A stretch of DNA of 64,000 nucleotides from positions 186,001 to 250,000 of the forward strand of contig CAVXOE010000014.1 in NCBI GenBank assembly GCA_963763365.1, in the 5' to 3' direction. The DNA comes from VAZQ01 sp963763365. GTDB taxonomy: Bacteria; Pseudomonadota; Alphaproteobacteria; Rhizobiales; Xanthobacteraceae. How positions within the stretch are numbered: position 1 is the first letter of the stretch; every line of letters begins with the position of its first letter. The notes under the pieces are model-generated. The model was not told where the DNA came from. It made no database searches and was given only the letters and a program-made list of their open reading frames with translations. Shown in pieces: positions 43,257 through 51,942 of the stretch. A program made the translations under genes and the position numbers.

Positions 43257-44246
43257 ATGCGTCAACTCAAGCTCACCATCGCGACGACCGACTACGACCA
43301 CTTCCGGGATTTTCGTCTCGGTCTCGTGAGGGCCGAAGGGATCGATCACACCTGGCTGACGCTCGGCCACCACGAGGTGTTCGCACGTTTCACCTTCAAT
43401 CGCGAATGGGACGTTTCGGAACTGTCATTTGCCAAGTTCATGGCGCAGGTCACGCGCCAGGATTCGGATATCGTCGGACTGCCGGTGGTCTGCTCGCGGC
43501 TGTTCCGCTTCTCGTCGTTCTACGTGAACAAGAACAGCAAGATCAAAACCGCCAAGGACCTCAAGGGCAAGACCATCGGCTCGCCGGAATGGGCGCATAC
43601 CGCCGCCGTCTATATGCGCGGCTGGCTCAACGACGAGCACGGCGTCGCTCTCAAGGACGTGCATTGGTATCAGGCCGGCGCCAACGAGCCCGGCCGAATC
43701 GAGAAGGTGGAGCTCTCCCTGCCGGATGGGGTCAGGCTCACGCGCGTCTCCGACAAATCGCTGAGCGAATTGCTTGCCGCCGGCGAGATCGACTGCGCGC
43801 TGATCGCCCGGCCACCGAACTGCTTTCTGCAAGGGCATCCCGACGTCGAGCGACTATTCCCGGACTACTGGTCGATGGAGGAGGACTACTACGCGCGCAC
43901 CAAGGTGTGGCCGATCATGCACATCATCTGCGTGCAGAAGCCGATCCTCGACGCGCATCCGTGGGTGGCCCGCAACCTTCTCAACGCCTTCGAGGAGTCG
44001 AAGCGGCGCAGCGTCGAGCGGCTACTCGATCCGGCGGTGTCACGCTATCCGGTCGCCTGGCTGCCGACCTACATGCGCAAGATGCGCGATATGTTCGGCG
44101 GCGACACCTTCCCTTATGGCATCGAGGAGAACCGCCCGACACTGGAGCAATTCTGCCGCTACACCTACGAGCAAGGCATCGCCCACCGGCATGCTAAGCC
44201 GGAGGAACTCTTTCCAAAGGGCATCATGACATCGGTTCGGGTTTGA
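43257..44246 (+). CDS. Pht5-like protein (4,5-dihydroxyphthalate decarboxylase-like)
   Basis: 329 residues from ATG 43257, with CAGGAG upstream; the frame opens 21 bases earlier without a better site. No signal peptide. It has the family pattern TIATTDYDHFRDFRLGLVRAEGID, SELSFAKFMAQVTRQDSDIVGLPVVCSRLFRFSSFYVN and KTAKDLKGKTIGSPEWAHTAAVYMRGWLNDEHG. A C-terminal GIEENRPTLEQFCRYTYEQGIAHR ends the protein. It is the second member in the window (the other is at 1506) and more typical of the family. The preceding class II aldolase gene is 118 bp away. The catalytic residues of this family are not certain to me, so decarboxylase activity is tentative. Confidence 0.8.
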   Translation: MRQLKLTIATTDYDHFRDFRLGLVRAEGIDHTWLTLGHHEVFARFTFNREWDVSELSFAKFMAQVTRQDSDIVGLPVVCSRLFRFSSFYVNKNSKIKTAKDLKGKTIGSPEWAHTAAVYMRGWLNDEHGVALKDVHWYQAGANEPGRIEKVELSLPDGVRLTRVSDKSLSELLAAGEIDCALIARPPNCFLQGHPDVERLFPDYWSMEEDYYARTKVWPIMHIICVQKPILDAHPWVARNLLNAFEESKRRSVERLLDPAVSRYPVAWLPTYMRKMRDMFGGDTFPYGIEENRPTLEQFCRYTYEQGIAHRHAKPEELFPKGIMTSVRV

Positions 44247-44304
44247 CGCATAACGTCGTAGAACCGGTTGCGACAGGGTCGAACCATAAGAATGAGGAGT
44301 TACA

Positions 44305-44760
44305 ATGGAGCGATCTTTGTTGGGATTTATGTTCGCATCCGTTTTTGTTGTTGTCAGCGCGGCTCAGCCCGCATCGGATCGCGAGCACATTCAGCATTTG
44401 CTCATGGCAACGTTCGACAAGCCGGAGAGCCGTCTCCAGGTCGCTCCTGTCGCCATCGTTGGCGACAATTCGGTCGCCGGCTGGGTGCAGGACGACAAGG
44501 GTGGACGGGCGCTCTTGCGAAAGAAGCAGGGCAAATGGACGCTGATCTTATGCAGCGGCGATTCGCTCAAGGATGCAAAACAATTGGAGCAGGTCGGAAT
44601 TTCCAGTGCCGACGCCAGGGTGTTGTCCAGTCAGCTTGCGGAGCAAGAGGCGCAATTGTCCGCAGGTTACGTTGCGCTGCTATCGACATTTGAAGGAATC
44701 GTGATGATGGACCAAAGCGGCAATCATCCGCCGCATCAGGCGCACCCCGGCCGCCACTGA
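44305..44760 (+). CDS. Small exported protein, copper-uptake-associated family type
   Basis: 151 residues after a GAGGAG site. A signal peptide (LLGFMFASVFVVVSAAQPA) precedes DREHIQHLLMATFDKPESRLQVAPVAIVGDNSVAGWVQDDKGGRALLRKKQGKW and an LILCSGDSLKDAKQLEQVGIS segment. The C-terminus is His-rich (GNHPPHQAHPGRH), suggesting metal binding. The pattern resembles proteins named copper uptake system-associated in related bacteria, but I recall this only by motif, and no copper gene is adjacent. Intact frame and a plausible start. Confidence 0.65.
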   Translation: MERSLLGFMFASVFVVVSAAQPASDREHIQHLLMATFDKPESRLQVAPVAIVGDNSVAGWVQDDKGGRALLRKKQGKWTLILCSGDSLKDAKQLEQVGISSADARVLSSQLAEQEAQLSAGYVALLSTFEGIVMMDQSGNHPPHQAHPGRH

Positions 44761-44905
44761 TTGCGACAATCAAACGGACGCATGGCCCCAAAAACACGTC
44801 CGACTGTTGCTGTAACTCTCCCGCTACAAGCCGCCGCGGGGACGACTGGGGAGAGATGGCGCGACCAAAGACTCCGCGTGGCTCGCGAGTTGCAAGCCCG
44901 GTATC

Positions 44906-45688
44906 TCAACTCGCAACCTCGCCCGCGGTCTTCCGCGTGGTCGCGATCTCGGCACGGGCGGCGCGCGCCATCAGCCCGCTGTCGTTGAACAGCGTGACGA
45001 AGCGGAAGCCCATGCCGATCATGCGCGCCGCGTAGGCGCCGGTGGCGTTGTGGATGCCGGCGAACAGCCCGCGCTTCTTTGTTGCGCCGATCAGCTTCTC
45101 GTAGATTGCCAGGATCTGCGGCTCCTCGCGATCGAGCACCGGCTTGAGGCCGAGCGAAAAACCGAGGTCGCTCGGACCGACATAGATGCCCGAGATGCCC
45201 GGCACGTCGAGGATGGCGTCGATGTTGTCGATCGCCTCCTGCGTCTCGATCATCGGGATCACCAGCACCTCGTCGTTGGCGATCGACTGGTAGGGGCTCG
45301 CTTCGCCATAGGCGGCGGCGCGGATCGGGCCGTTGCTGCGCTTGCCTTGCGGAGGATAGAGGCAGGCGCTCGTCAGCGCCTTTGCTTCGGCCGGCGTGTT
45401 GACCATCGGGCAGATGACGCCCCAGGCGCCGCCGTCGAGCACCTTGCCGATGATGCCGGGCTCGTTCCACGGAATGCGCACCAGCGGCGTGATCGGATAT
45501 TTGTCCATCGCCTGGAAGCACTGGATCATCGACAGGTAATCCTGCACGCCATGCTGCATGTCGACCGTCACGCTGTCGAAGCCGCATTGCGCCATGACTT
45601 CGGCCGAGAACCCCGACGGGATCGCGAGCCACGCGTTGACACAGGCTTTGCCGGACTTCAGCCGCGCCTTGAGCTTGTTCATCGACAT
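44906..45688 (-). CDS. HpcH/HpaI aldolase family protein
   Basis: 260 residues. The TIM-barrel family motifs are present: VTVDMQHGVQDY (about 42-53), the metal-binding Glu in VIPMIETQEAIDNIDAI and Asp in GIYVGPSDLGFSLG. These enzymes cleave 4-hydroxy-2-oxo acids to pyruvate (or oxamate/glyoxylate) plus an aldehyde, at the end of aromatic meta-cleavage or sugar-acid pathways. A start six bases further in (MNKLK) is equally possible. It faces the preceding plus-strand genes and could provide the last step for acids handled by the neighbouring aldolase and Pht5-like protein. Confidence 0.9.
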   Translation of the reverse strand: MSMNKLKARLKSGKACVNAWLAIPSGFSAEVMAQCGFDSVTVDMQHGVQDYLSMIQCFQAMDKYPITPLVRIPWNEPGIIGKVLDGGAWGVICPMVNTPAEAKALTSACLYPPQGKRSNGPIRAAAYGEASPYQSIANDEVLVIPMIETQEAIDNIDAILDVPGISGIYVGPSDLGFSLGLKPVLDREEPQILAIYEKLIGATKKRGLFAGIHNATGAYAARMIGMGFRFVTLFNDSGLMARAARAEIATTRKTAGEVAS

Positions 45689-45854
45689 CTCTCTCCCTCA
45701 CGAAAGCGCGCAGCCTAATGGACGCTGCCGCAAACGCCAATGCCACATTCAAAGTCCGGGCATTTGCGGAAACGCTGGCGCGCATTGCCGATGCACGGGG
45801 CGCCCGATGATTCTTACGCGGTGTTGCGATCGTGCTCCGCGGTGATCGACCTCA

Positions 45855-46289
45855 TCAGTTCCTCGGCATGAACGATGTGTGAAATTGAACGATGAGCCAC
45901 CTGCCATCGACATTCACCATCACGAGTGTCTGTCGGAGGACAACCGGCTTCGATTGGCTATTCGACGTAAGGACTGCAAACCCTGCACTGAGCAATGTGT
46001 TCGGCGTCGCCTGGAAGACACTTTGATCCCCAAGTTCGATCTTCAGATCGCGCGGCAATGTCGAGAAGTATGCCCGCAAATCGTCCGGGTTCACGATCAG
46101 TTCATTTTTTCCGGCCCCCCAGTATTGGAATGGGTTGGTGAAAAGCTTGACCACGCCGTCCCAATTCTTGGAATTGAAGGCTTGTTCAAAGTTGCGACGG
46201 ACCGCGGTGGCCTCATCCTCCGGACCCGCGGTTGCCGGTCCCATTCCCAAGAGGCCGATCAACAACGCGAAGGCGACAATCCTTCCCAT
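45855..46289 (-). CDS. Exported SnoaL/NTF2-like small protein
   Basis: 144 residues from ATG 46287-46289, with GAGGGAGG nine bases upstream; the longer upstream frame lacks a start with such a site. Signal peptide GRIVAFALLIGLLGMGPATA. The core VRRNFEQAFNSKNWDGVVKLF, FQYWGAGKNELIVNPDDLRAYF and VMVNVDGRWLIVQFHTSFMP resembles the SnoaL/NTF2-type cone fold (DUF4440-like). Members bind small ligands or are orphan enzymes; no catalytic residue can be assigned. Isolated gene between the HpcH/HpaI aldolase and a lipoprotein. Confidence 0.75.
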   Translation of the reverse strand: MGRIVAFALLIGLLGMGPATAGPEDEATAVRRNFEQAFNSKNWDGVVKLFTNPFQYWGAGKNELIVNPDDLRAYFSTLPRDLKIELGDQSVFQATPNTLLSAGFAVLTSNSQSKPVVLRQTLVMVNVDGRWLIVQFHTSFMPRN

Positions 46290-46485
46290 CACGTCCTCCC
46301 TCCGGTCTTTTTGTATCGGCGGCGGGGGCGTAGCCGGGTCGGTTTCTATCGTGACCGTGGTGCGAAAGCGCCCCAGCTTTATTGTATTGCCAATCTCAGG
46401 TCGCGCAATCCACGCCGGCACTGCGCGCTAGCCCGACGAGTTTGCGTCTTTGCCGCTCGGCCCGGGTTGCTGTAACACTCCGGCG

Positions 46486-46836
46486 ATGGAACGGCGGTTG
46501 CAACGGCCGGCAAAGGCGAGCCTCGCGCTCGTGACGGCGATGCTCGCGCTTGCGGGCTGCTCGAGCCTCAACGGCATGCTGGCGCAGGGGCCGACCAACA
46601 TCGAGCCGCTGGAGGGCAACTATCAGACGCTCGCGGCGTGCGCCGTGACGCAGCTCACCCGGCGACAGGCCGGGCGTTTGAGCAAGGTCGAGGAGCAGGG
46701 CCGGGTGCGCGTGCGGTCGGACACCGGGTGGGAAATTTCGTTTGTCGACGAGGGGCCCGGCGTGACCCGCATGGAGGTGTCGCGCGGCCAGGTCAGCGAG
46801 CACTTCCTCGCCATCGCCCGCGCCTGTTCGGCGTGA
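46486..46836 (+). CDS. Small lipoprotein, function unknown
   Basis: 116 residues from ATG 46486. Lipoprotein signal with lipobox LALAGCSS, so it should be lipid-anchored at the new N-terminal Cys. The mature part (NYQTLAACAVTQLTRRQAGRLSKVEEQGRVRVRS, then WEISFVDEGPGVTRMEVSRGQVSEHFLAIARACSA) holds two further Cys that could form a disulfide. Common among Hyphomicrobiales without a named function. It precedes the ECF sigma factor by about 155 bp, close enough to be of interest for envelope stress, but no direct link is visible. Confidence 0.75.
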   Translation: MERRLQRPAKASLALVTAMLALAGCSSLNGMLAQGPTNIEPLEGNYQTLAACAVTQLTRRQAGRLSKVEEQGRVRVRSDTGWEISFVDEGPGVTRMEVSRGQVSEHFLAIARACSA

Positions 46837-46991
46837 ATCAGGCCCAGACCTTGGACTTTAGCCATCGCGGAGGGCCGAATCTCCCGTAATTGCGTCTCGA
46901 CGGGGGACGGATTCCCCTGCGATAATAAGATCGTGGGAGAGCCGGAGGCGGCGCCGGCCCGGTCGAGTAGGTGGGGTCAGTTGAGTCTGTG

Positions 46992-47537
46992 ATGTCGTCG
47001 ACGCCAGTTGAAATCACGTGGCTGCTCGCGGCCGTCACCAAAGGCGACGCGCAGGCCTTCGAGCGGCTGTATGCCGCCACTTGCGCCAAGGTTTACGGCG
47101 TGGTGCTGCGCATCCTGCGGCGGCCCGACCTCGCGGCCGACGTGATGGAGGACGCCTACCTGCAGATCTGGCAGCGGGCGGGCGAATTCGATCCGACCAT
47201 TCAATCGCCGGTCGCCTGGATGGTGGCGATCGCCCGCAGCCGTGCCATCGATCTCGTCCGGCAGTCGCGCAGCGCCGCGGGCGAGGGTGAGCCCGAGATC
47301 GCCGATGACGAAGACGGCCCGGGCGCCGTTCCGCGCAACGCCATGACCAACGACCTGCGCAAGCTGCTCACCTGCATCGGCCGGCTGGAGCCGGATCGCC
47401 AGCGCATGCTGCTGCTGGCCTACTACGGTGCGTTCACCCACGAGCAACTGGCCGGCAAGCTCAACATGCCGATCTCCGTGCTGCGCTCGTCGTTGCAGCG
47501 CAGCCTCGCCGAAGTCGATCAGTGTCTGACGCCATGA
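46992..47537 (+). CDS. ECF-type RNA polymerase sigma factor
   Basis: 181 residues from ATG 46992 (a GTG at 46971 in frame is possible). Region 2: ERLYAATCAKVYGVVLRILRRPDLAADVMEDAYLQIWQRAGEFDP, with SPVAWMVAIARSRAIDLVR. Region 4: LEPDRQRMLLLAYYGAFTHEQLAGKLNMPISVLRSSLQRSLAEV, a complete helix-turn-helix although GTVKS is replaced by SVLRS. It resembles SigK-type ECF factors. The gene for a matching anti-sigma factor follows after 18 bp. It would direct transcription of a stress or envelope regulon when released. Confidence 0.9.
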   Translation: MSSTPVEITWLLAAVTKGDAQAFERLYAATCAKVYGVVLRILRRPDLAADVMEDAYLQIWQRAGEFDPTIQSPVAWMVAIARSRAIDLVRQSRSAAGEGEPEIADDEDGPGAVPRNAMTNDLRKLLTCIGRLEPDRQRMLLLAYYGAFTHEQLAGKLNMPISVLRSSLQRSLAEVDQCLTP

Positions 47538-47555
47538 ACGCAATATGAGCGAAAC

Positions 47556-48602
47556 ATGAGCGAAACCGGCGACACCGATGCGCTCGCCGCCGAGTATGTA
47601 CTCGGCACGCTCGACGCGGGCGAGCGCGCGCAGACGCAGGCGATGCTGACGGTCGACCAGGCGCTCGCCGCCAAGGTGCGCATCTGGGAACGCCGGCTGA
47701 GCGAACTTCACCTGATGGTCGAGCCGGTCGATCCGGATGGCGAGATCTGGGATCGCATCAAGGTCAAGATGACGCTCGTCGCGCCTAGTCCGGTCGTGCC
47801 GCCGCTGCCCGAAACGGTTGCCCCGCCGGTACCGCCGACGCCGGAACCGGTCATCGGGCTGGCACCGCTGCCGCCCGAAGCGTTACCACCGTCGATGCCG
47901 CGCGCGACACCGAGTCTCGAGGCCATCGTGGCTGCTCTGACCGCGGACGAACCGGTGAGCAAGCCCGACGCTGGGGGAGGTGTGGAGCAGGTTGAGGTCT
48001 CGCCGGCCAAGGTCGACACGGTTGAAACGGTCGTGGCCGAGAAGGTCGCGGAAGGTACCGCAAGCACCGAGAGCACCGTCGAGAGCGCCAAGACCGCGGA
48101 TGTCGAGAGTGCCCTCGTCGAGACGGCCAAGGTCATCGAACCTCCGCCGGCCGTTGAGGAGGAGCCGACGCCGAGCGGGGTGTTCGACGACATGCCGGAG
48201 CCGACGCCCTCCGGACCGCTGGCGCCATTCCCAAAATCCTTCACCGCCACCAAACCGACGCCGCTAACGCTGACGCCATCACCGCCCGCGACCCTGTCGG
48301 TTCCGGTGCCGCCGCCGGTCGCGCCGCCCAGCCCGGCGTTGGCAATTCGGCCCGAGCGTCGTCCGCGTCCGGCGCCGCCGCCGAAGAGTCGGTGGCTGGC
48401 GCGGACAATCGCTTGGCTGTTCACTTTGGTTTTGCTGGCGCTGGCCGGACTTGTGGCCGCCTGGCGGTTCGTCCCCGACCAGGTGCCGCCGCCGTTGCGG
48501 CCGGTCGAAGTACTGCGCTCGATAGGGATTTCGGTGCCGGTCAGTGTCGGTGGCGCGCCTCCGCGCCGGCCGGCGCCGCCGGAGTCGCGTTACGAGGAGT
48601 AG
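47556..48602 (+). CDS. Anti-sigma factor (RskA-like) with very long Pro-rich linker
   Basis: 348 residues. The N-terminal cytoplasmic part has the RskA-type ALAAEYVLGTLDAGERAQ and IWERRLSELHLMV motifs. From about 75 to 280 it is low complexity, rich in Pro, Thr, Ala and Glu (PVVPPLPETVAPPVPPTPEP and so on). One transmembrane segment follows at about 282-304 (IAWLFTLVLLALAGLVAAW), then a periplasmic tail of some 40 residues. No zinc-binding HxxxCxxC motif is visible. It should hold the adjacent ECF sigma factor inactive and release it by proteolysis. The linker is far longer than is usual for this family. Confidence 0.85.
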   Translation: MSETGDTDALAAEYVLGTLDAGERAQTQAMLTVDQALAAKVRIWERRLSELHLMVEPVDPDGEIWDRIKVKMTLVAPSPVVPPLPETVAPPVPPTPEPVIGLAPLPPEALPPSMPRATPSLEAIVAALTADEPVSKPDAGGGVEQVEVSPAKVDTVETVVAEKVAEGTASTESTVESAKTADVESALVETAKVIEPPPAVEEEPTPSGVFDDMPEPTPSGPLAPFPKSFTATKPTPLTLTPSPPATLSVPVPPPVAPPSPALAIRPERRPRPAPPPKSRWLARTIAWLFTLVLLALAGLVAAWRFVPDQVPPPLRPVEVLRSIGISVPVSVGGAPPRRPAPPESRYEE

Positions 48603-48633
48603 GCGCGGCGCATCAACATCCGGTCCAAGAAAA

Positions 48634-48657
48634 AAAGCGCCCCGCGGAGGGCGCTTT
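48634..48657. terminator. Bidirectional intrinsic terminator
   Basis: 9-bp stem AAAGCGCCC / GGGCGCTTT with a CGCGGA loop, preceded by an A run that is a U tract on the other strand. It sits between the convergent anti-sigma and small membrane protein genes. Confidence 0.88.
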
Positions 48658-48687
48658 GAGTTTGGGGGTTGAGATCGAAAACGGCTG

Positions 48688-48912
48688 TCAGCGGATGACG
48701 CTTTGCTCGTCGGTCGCCGCGGTGATCGGCTTGCCGGCCTTCACGACCGGCGTGGTCGCCTCAAGGCGCCCATTGTTGCCCATCACGCCGGAGTCGGAGA
48801 AGCGTGACGCTACGCCGATACCGGCGACCAGGGTCGCGCCAACGAGCGCCACGACCACGATCTTCAGGTGGGTCATCCGGTCGGCAGTCAAAAGCGAAGA
48901 GTTGTTCATCAC
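48688..48912 (-). CDS. Small single-pass membrane protein, function unknown
   Basis: 74 residues starting MMNNSSLLTADRMTHLKI, with one hydrophobic segment (IVVVALVGATLVAGIGVASRF) and a polar tail. A GGGGAGGG ribosome-binding region lies upstream of the start. This type of short protein is frequent in Bradyrhizobium-like genomes and has no assigned role. Single gene, ending at the shared terminator. Confidence 0.7.
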   Translation of the reverse strand: MMNNSSLLTADRMTHLKIVVVALVGATLVAGIGVASRFSDSGVMGNNGRLEATTPVVKAGKPITAATDEQSVIR

Positions 48913-49068
48913 ACCCTCCCCAGGGTTCTGCCCATTAGTCGTGGCGGGGCGGAGAAAGGTTCACGGGGGTCGTCCACCCTGGAAGTAAGGCTCGTCCGGG
49001 GGCTTGTAAGGGCGCTCACAAAGGGTTGATTATCTCGTGATTCCAAAGGATTAACTGATCGCCCCGGG

Positions 49069-51195
49069 CTAGATGTTGCCGACCGTCTTAAGCCGCGCCC
49101 GGGCGTGGATTTCGGCCTGGGAAAGGACCGGGGTCTGGGCCCGGAACCGCTCCACGATGCTGCGCACGAACGGCCGGATGCCGGCCGAGGTCACCAGCAC
49201 GGGCGCCTCGCCGCCCTGCGCGGCCTCCTCGAACCGCTGCCGAACGAGGGTGACGAACTCGGTCAGCTTCGACGGCTGCATGGCAAGATGCCGGTCGTCG
49301 CCCTGGCCGACGATCAATTCGGCGAAGGTCAGCTCCCACTTGGCCGACAGCGCGATCAGCGGCAGGTAACCCGACGGCGTAGTGTGCTGCGCGCAAATCT
49401 GGCGGCCGAGCCGCGCCCGTACGTGTTCGGCGAGCGTCGCCGGGTTGCGCGTCCCCGGAATGGCTTCGGCGATGCCTTCCAGGATGGTCGAGAGGTCGCG
49501 GATCGAGATCCGCTCGGCGAGCAGGAACTGCAGCACGCGCTGGATGCCCGACAGGGTGATCTGCGTGGGCACGATGTCCTTGATCAGTTCACTCTGCTCC
49601 TTCGGCAGTTCCTTGATGAGCTTGCTCACCTCCGCGTAGGAGAGAAGCTCCGAGACGTTGGCCTTGATCAACTCGGTGAGGTGGGTCGAGAGCACGGTTG
49701 CCGAGTCGACCACCGTGTAGCCCTTGATCGCCGCATCCTCCTTGAGAGCGACATCGACCCAAGTCGCCGGCAGCCCGAAGGTTGGCTCGCTGGTGTGGAT
49801 ACCGGGCAGCGACACCTGCCCGCCGTTCGGGTCCATGACCATGAACTGGCCGGGCCAGATGCGGCCGGTGCCGGCGTCGACCTCTTTGATCTTGACCACA
49901 TAGGTGTTGGCCTCGAGCTGGACGTTGTCGAGGATGCGTACCGCCGGCATGACGAAGCCGAGATCGATCGCGAGCGAACGGCGCAAGGCTTTGATCTGTT
50001 CGGTGAGGCGATCACTGCTGCCCGCGGCATTGACCAGCGGGAGCAGCGCGTAGCCGAGCTCGATCTTGAGTTCGTCGATCTTGAGGGCAGTCGAAATCGG
50101 TTCTTCGGTGGGGGGCGCTGCCGCGGCGGCTTCGACTTTCTTCGTCTCCGCCACGACCTGCCGCTTCTGCTTTTTGTCGATGATGTAGGCGAGCGCGCCC
50201 GCGCCGCCGCCGAGCGCCAGGAAAGGCAGCATCGGAATGCCCGGCAGCAGCGCCATCACACACATCACGGCCGCCGACATGCCGAGCGCCTTGGGATAGC
50301 CGGACAGCTGCTTCATCAGCGCCTTGTCGGCCGAACCCGAGATGCCCGCCTTAGTGACCAGGAGGCCGGCGGCGGTCGAGACGATCAGCGCCGGCACCTG
50401 CGTGACCAGACCGTCGCCGACGGTGAGCAGCGTGTAGGTGCGCGCCGCTTCGGCAAACGGCATGCCTTGCTGGGCGATGCCGATGATCATGCCGCCGATG
50501 ACGTTGATAAAGACGACGAGCAGGCCCGCGATGGCGTCGCCGCGCACGAATTTCGAGGCGCCGTCCATGGCGCCGAAGAAGCCGGATTCGTCTTCCAGCG
50601 CCTTGCGCCGGGTACGTGCCGTCACTTCATCGATCAGGCCGGCGGAGAGATCGGCGTCGATCGCCATCTGCTTGCCCGGCATGGCGTCGAGGTGGAAGCG
50701 GGCGGCGACTTCCGCGATGCGGCCGGAGCCCTTGGTGATGACGACGAAGTTCACGATCACCAGGATCGTGAACACGATGATGCCGATGACGAAGTTGCCG
50801 CTCATCACGAAGTTGCCGAACGCCTCGATGACGTGGCCGGCGGCGGCGGTGCCCTCGTGGCCACGCGCCAGGATGAGGCGGGTCGAGGCCAGGTTGAGCG
50901 CGAGCCGCAGCATCGTGGCGATCAGCAGCACGGTCGGGAAGGCGGAAAATTCGAGCGGCGTCTGGATGAACAGCGCCGTCATGAGGATCAGCACCGACAG
51001 AATGATCGAGATCGCCAGCGCCATATCGAGCAGCGTCGGCGGCAGCGGCAGGATGAGGATCACGAGGATCGCCATCACGCCGATGGCCAGCGCCAGGTCG
51101 GCGCGCCGTAGCATGCCGCCGATGTCGCTCAAGCCCGACAGGACCATTCCGCCGGTGCTGGCGCCGCCGCCTCCGCTTGCCGCTGCGTCGCTCAT
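49069..51195 (-). CDS. flhA: Flagellar export gate protein FlhA
   Basis: 708 residues from ATG 51193-51195; the frame is open upstream but is not family sequence. The N-terminal half has the eight membrane segments and the FHIPEP-type signature (ITKGSGRIAEVAARFHLDAMPGKQMAIDADL). The C-terminal cytoplasmic domain (about 360-708) carries LGYALLPLVNAAG, DLGFVMPAVRILDN and ELLSYAEVSKLI. It is the main component of the flagellar type III export gate and the docking site for chaperone-substrate complexes escorted by FliJ. Isolated from fliI-fliJ by about 7 kb. A near-consensus CtrA box lies about 170 bp upstream. Confidence 0.96.
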   Translation of the reverse strand: MSDAAASGGGGASTGGMVLSGLSDIGGMLRRADLALAIGVMAILVILILPLPPTLLDMALAISIILSVLILMTALFIQTPLEFSAFPTVLLIATMLRLALNLASTRLILARGHEGTAAAGHVIEAFGNFVMSGNFVIGIIVFTILVIVNFVVITKGSGRIAEVAARFHLDAMPGKQMAIDADLSAGLIDEVTARTRRKALEDESGFFGAMDGASKFVRGDAIAGLLVVFINVIGGMIIGIAQQGMPFAEAARTYTLLTVGDGLVTQVPALIVSTAAGLLVTKAGISGSADKALMKQLSGYPKALGMSAAVMCVMALLPGIPMLPFLALGGGAGALAYIIDKKQKRQVVAETKKVEAAAAAPPTEEPISTALKIDELKIELGYALLPLVNAAGSSDRLTEQIKALRRSLAIDLGFVMPAVRILDNVQLEANTYVVKIKEVDAGTGRIWPGQFMVMDPNGGQVSLPGIHTSEPTFGLPATWVDVALKEDAAIKGYTVVDSATVLSTHLTELIKANVSELLSYAEVSKLIKELPKEQSELIKDIVPTQITLSGIQRVLQFLLAERISIRDLSTILEGIAEAIPGTRNPATLAEHVRARLGRQICAQHTTPSGYLPLIALSAKWELTFAELIVGQGDDRHLAMQPSKLTEFVTLVRQRFEEAAQGGEAPVLVTSAGIRPFVRSIVERFRAQTPVLSQAEIHARARLKTVGNI

Positions 51196-51362
51196 TTGTT
51201 CCGATGATGCTCGTTTCGCCCGGTCGTGGGCATGGAAGGACTGCGCGGCCGGCGGCAGGCCGCTGATGCGTGCTAGAGGAACCGTGCTGGCGTCCAAGGG
51301 GTACCCCCGTGCGCTTGCGCGAAAAGAACATGCCTCCTCGGCAAAATTTGCCCGGTTTATGG

Positions 51363-51377
51363 TTAGCGAATGGTTAA
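51363..51377. promoter_or_regulatory. Candidate CtrA box upstream of flhA
   Basis: TTAG-CGAATGG-TTAA on the plus strand; on the minus strand it reads TTAACCATTCGCTAA, one change from TTAA-N7-TTAA and with the TTAACCAT half typical of CtrA sites. It is 168 bp before the flhA start and 37 bp before the divergent gene. Confidence 0.55.
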
Positions 51378-51413
51378 CGCGGGCGGTAAGGTGACCCTGG
51401 GGCGCGAAAATAA

Positions 51414-51881
51414 ATGGAGCAGGGCGTGATTCGGTCGTTGCATTGTTGCGTGCGCGCCATGGTCGCGGCCGGCGCCCTGATGGTCTGCCCGTCATCACCC
51501 ATCTTGGCCGATGGATTGCTGGAGGGACTTTGGAGCGTGCGCCAATCGCCGGTGATCAACGATATCTCCGGCCCGATCCAGCAGAACCTGCGGTGCCTGA
51601 CCGCCGAGGCGGTCGCCGATCTCGAGAAGACCTTCAGTCCGGTCAGCCGTACGACCAATTCCGCCTGCGAGCAGGTCGAGCGCGAGTCGACGCCGCAGCG
51701 GTTGAAGTGGCGCCTGCAATGCACCGGACAGCTCGACATGGACGTGGCCGGGGAATTCGTGTTCGAGACACCCCAGCGCTACACCGCGATCGTCACGACC
51801 GAGGCGTCGATGGCCGGGCAACTCATGCAGAAGTCGCGCGTGACCATCGAGGCGGAATGGATCGGCGAGTGCCGCCGGTAG
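51414..51881 (+). CDS. Small exported protein, DUF3617-like
   Basis: 155 residues from ATG 51414; a GTG at 51426 with GGAG six bases upstream may be the true start. A signal peptide (VRAMVAAGALMVCPSSPILA) leads into DGLLEGLWSVRQSPVINDISGPIQQNLRCLTAEAVADLEKTF. Later Cys residues (NSACEQVE, LQCTG, GECRR) give the Cys spacing of DUF3617 proteins, with a conserved EAEWIGEC ending. Function of that family is not established. It is transcribed away from flhA and could share its control region. Confidence 0.7.
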   Translation: MEQGVIRSLHCCVRAMVAAGALMVCPSSPILADGLLEGLWSVRQSPVINDISGPIQQNLRCLTAEAVADLEKTFSPVSRTTNSACEQVERESTPQRLKWRLQCTGQLDMDVAGEFVFETPQRYTAIVTTEASMAGQLMQKSRVTIEAEWIGECRR

Positions 51882-51942
51882 GCGGCGCGGGCGCAACGTC
51901 GCGACCACTGCCAGCGATTTAGGAAAGACAGCGCCGCAGCGT

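Noticed and set aside
49105..51111. 668-residue plus-strand frame opposite flhA
   Set aside because: Asp/Arg/His-rich shadow of a highly conserved membrane protein gene.
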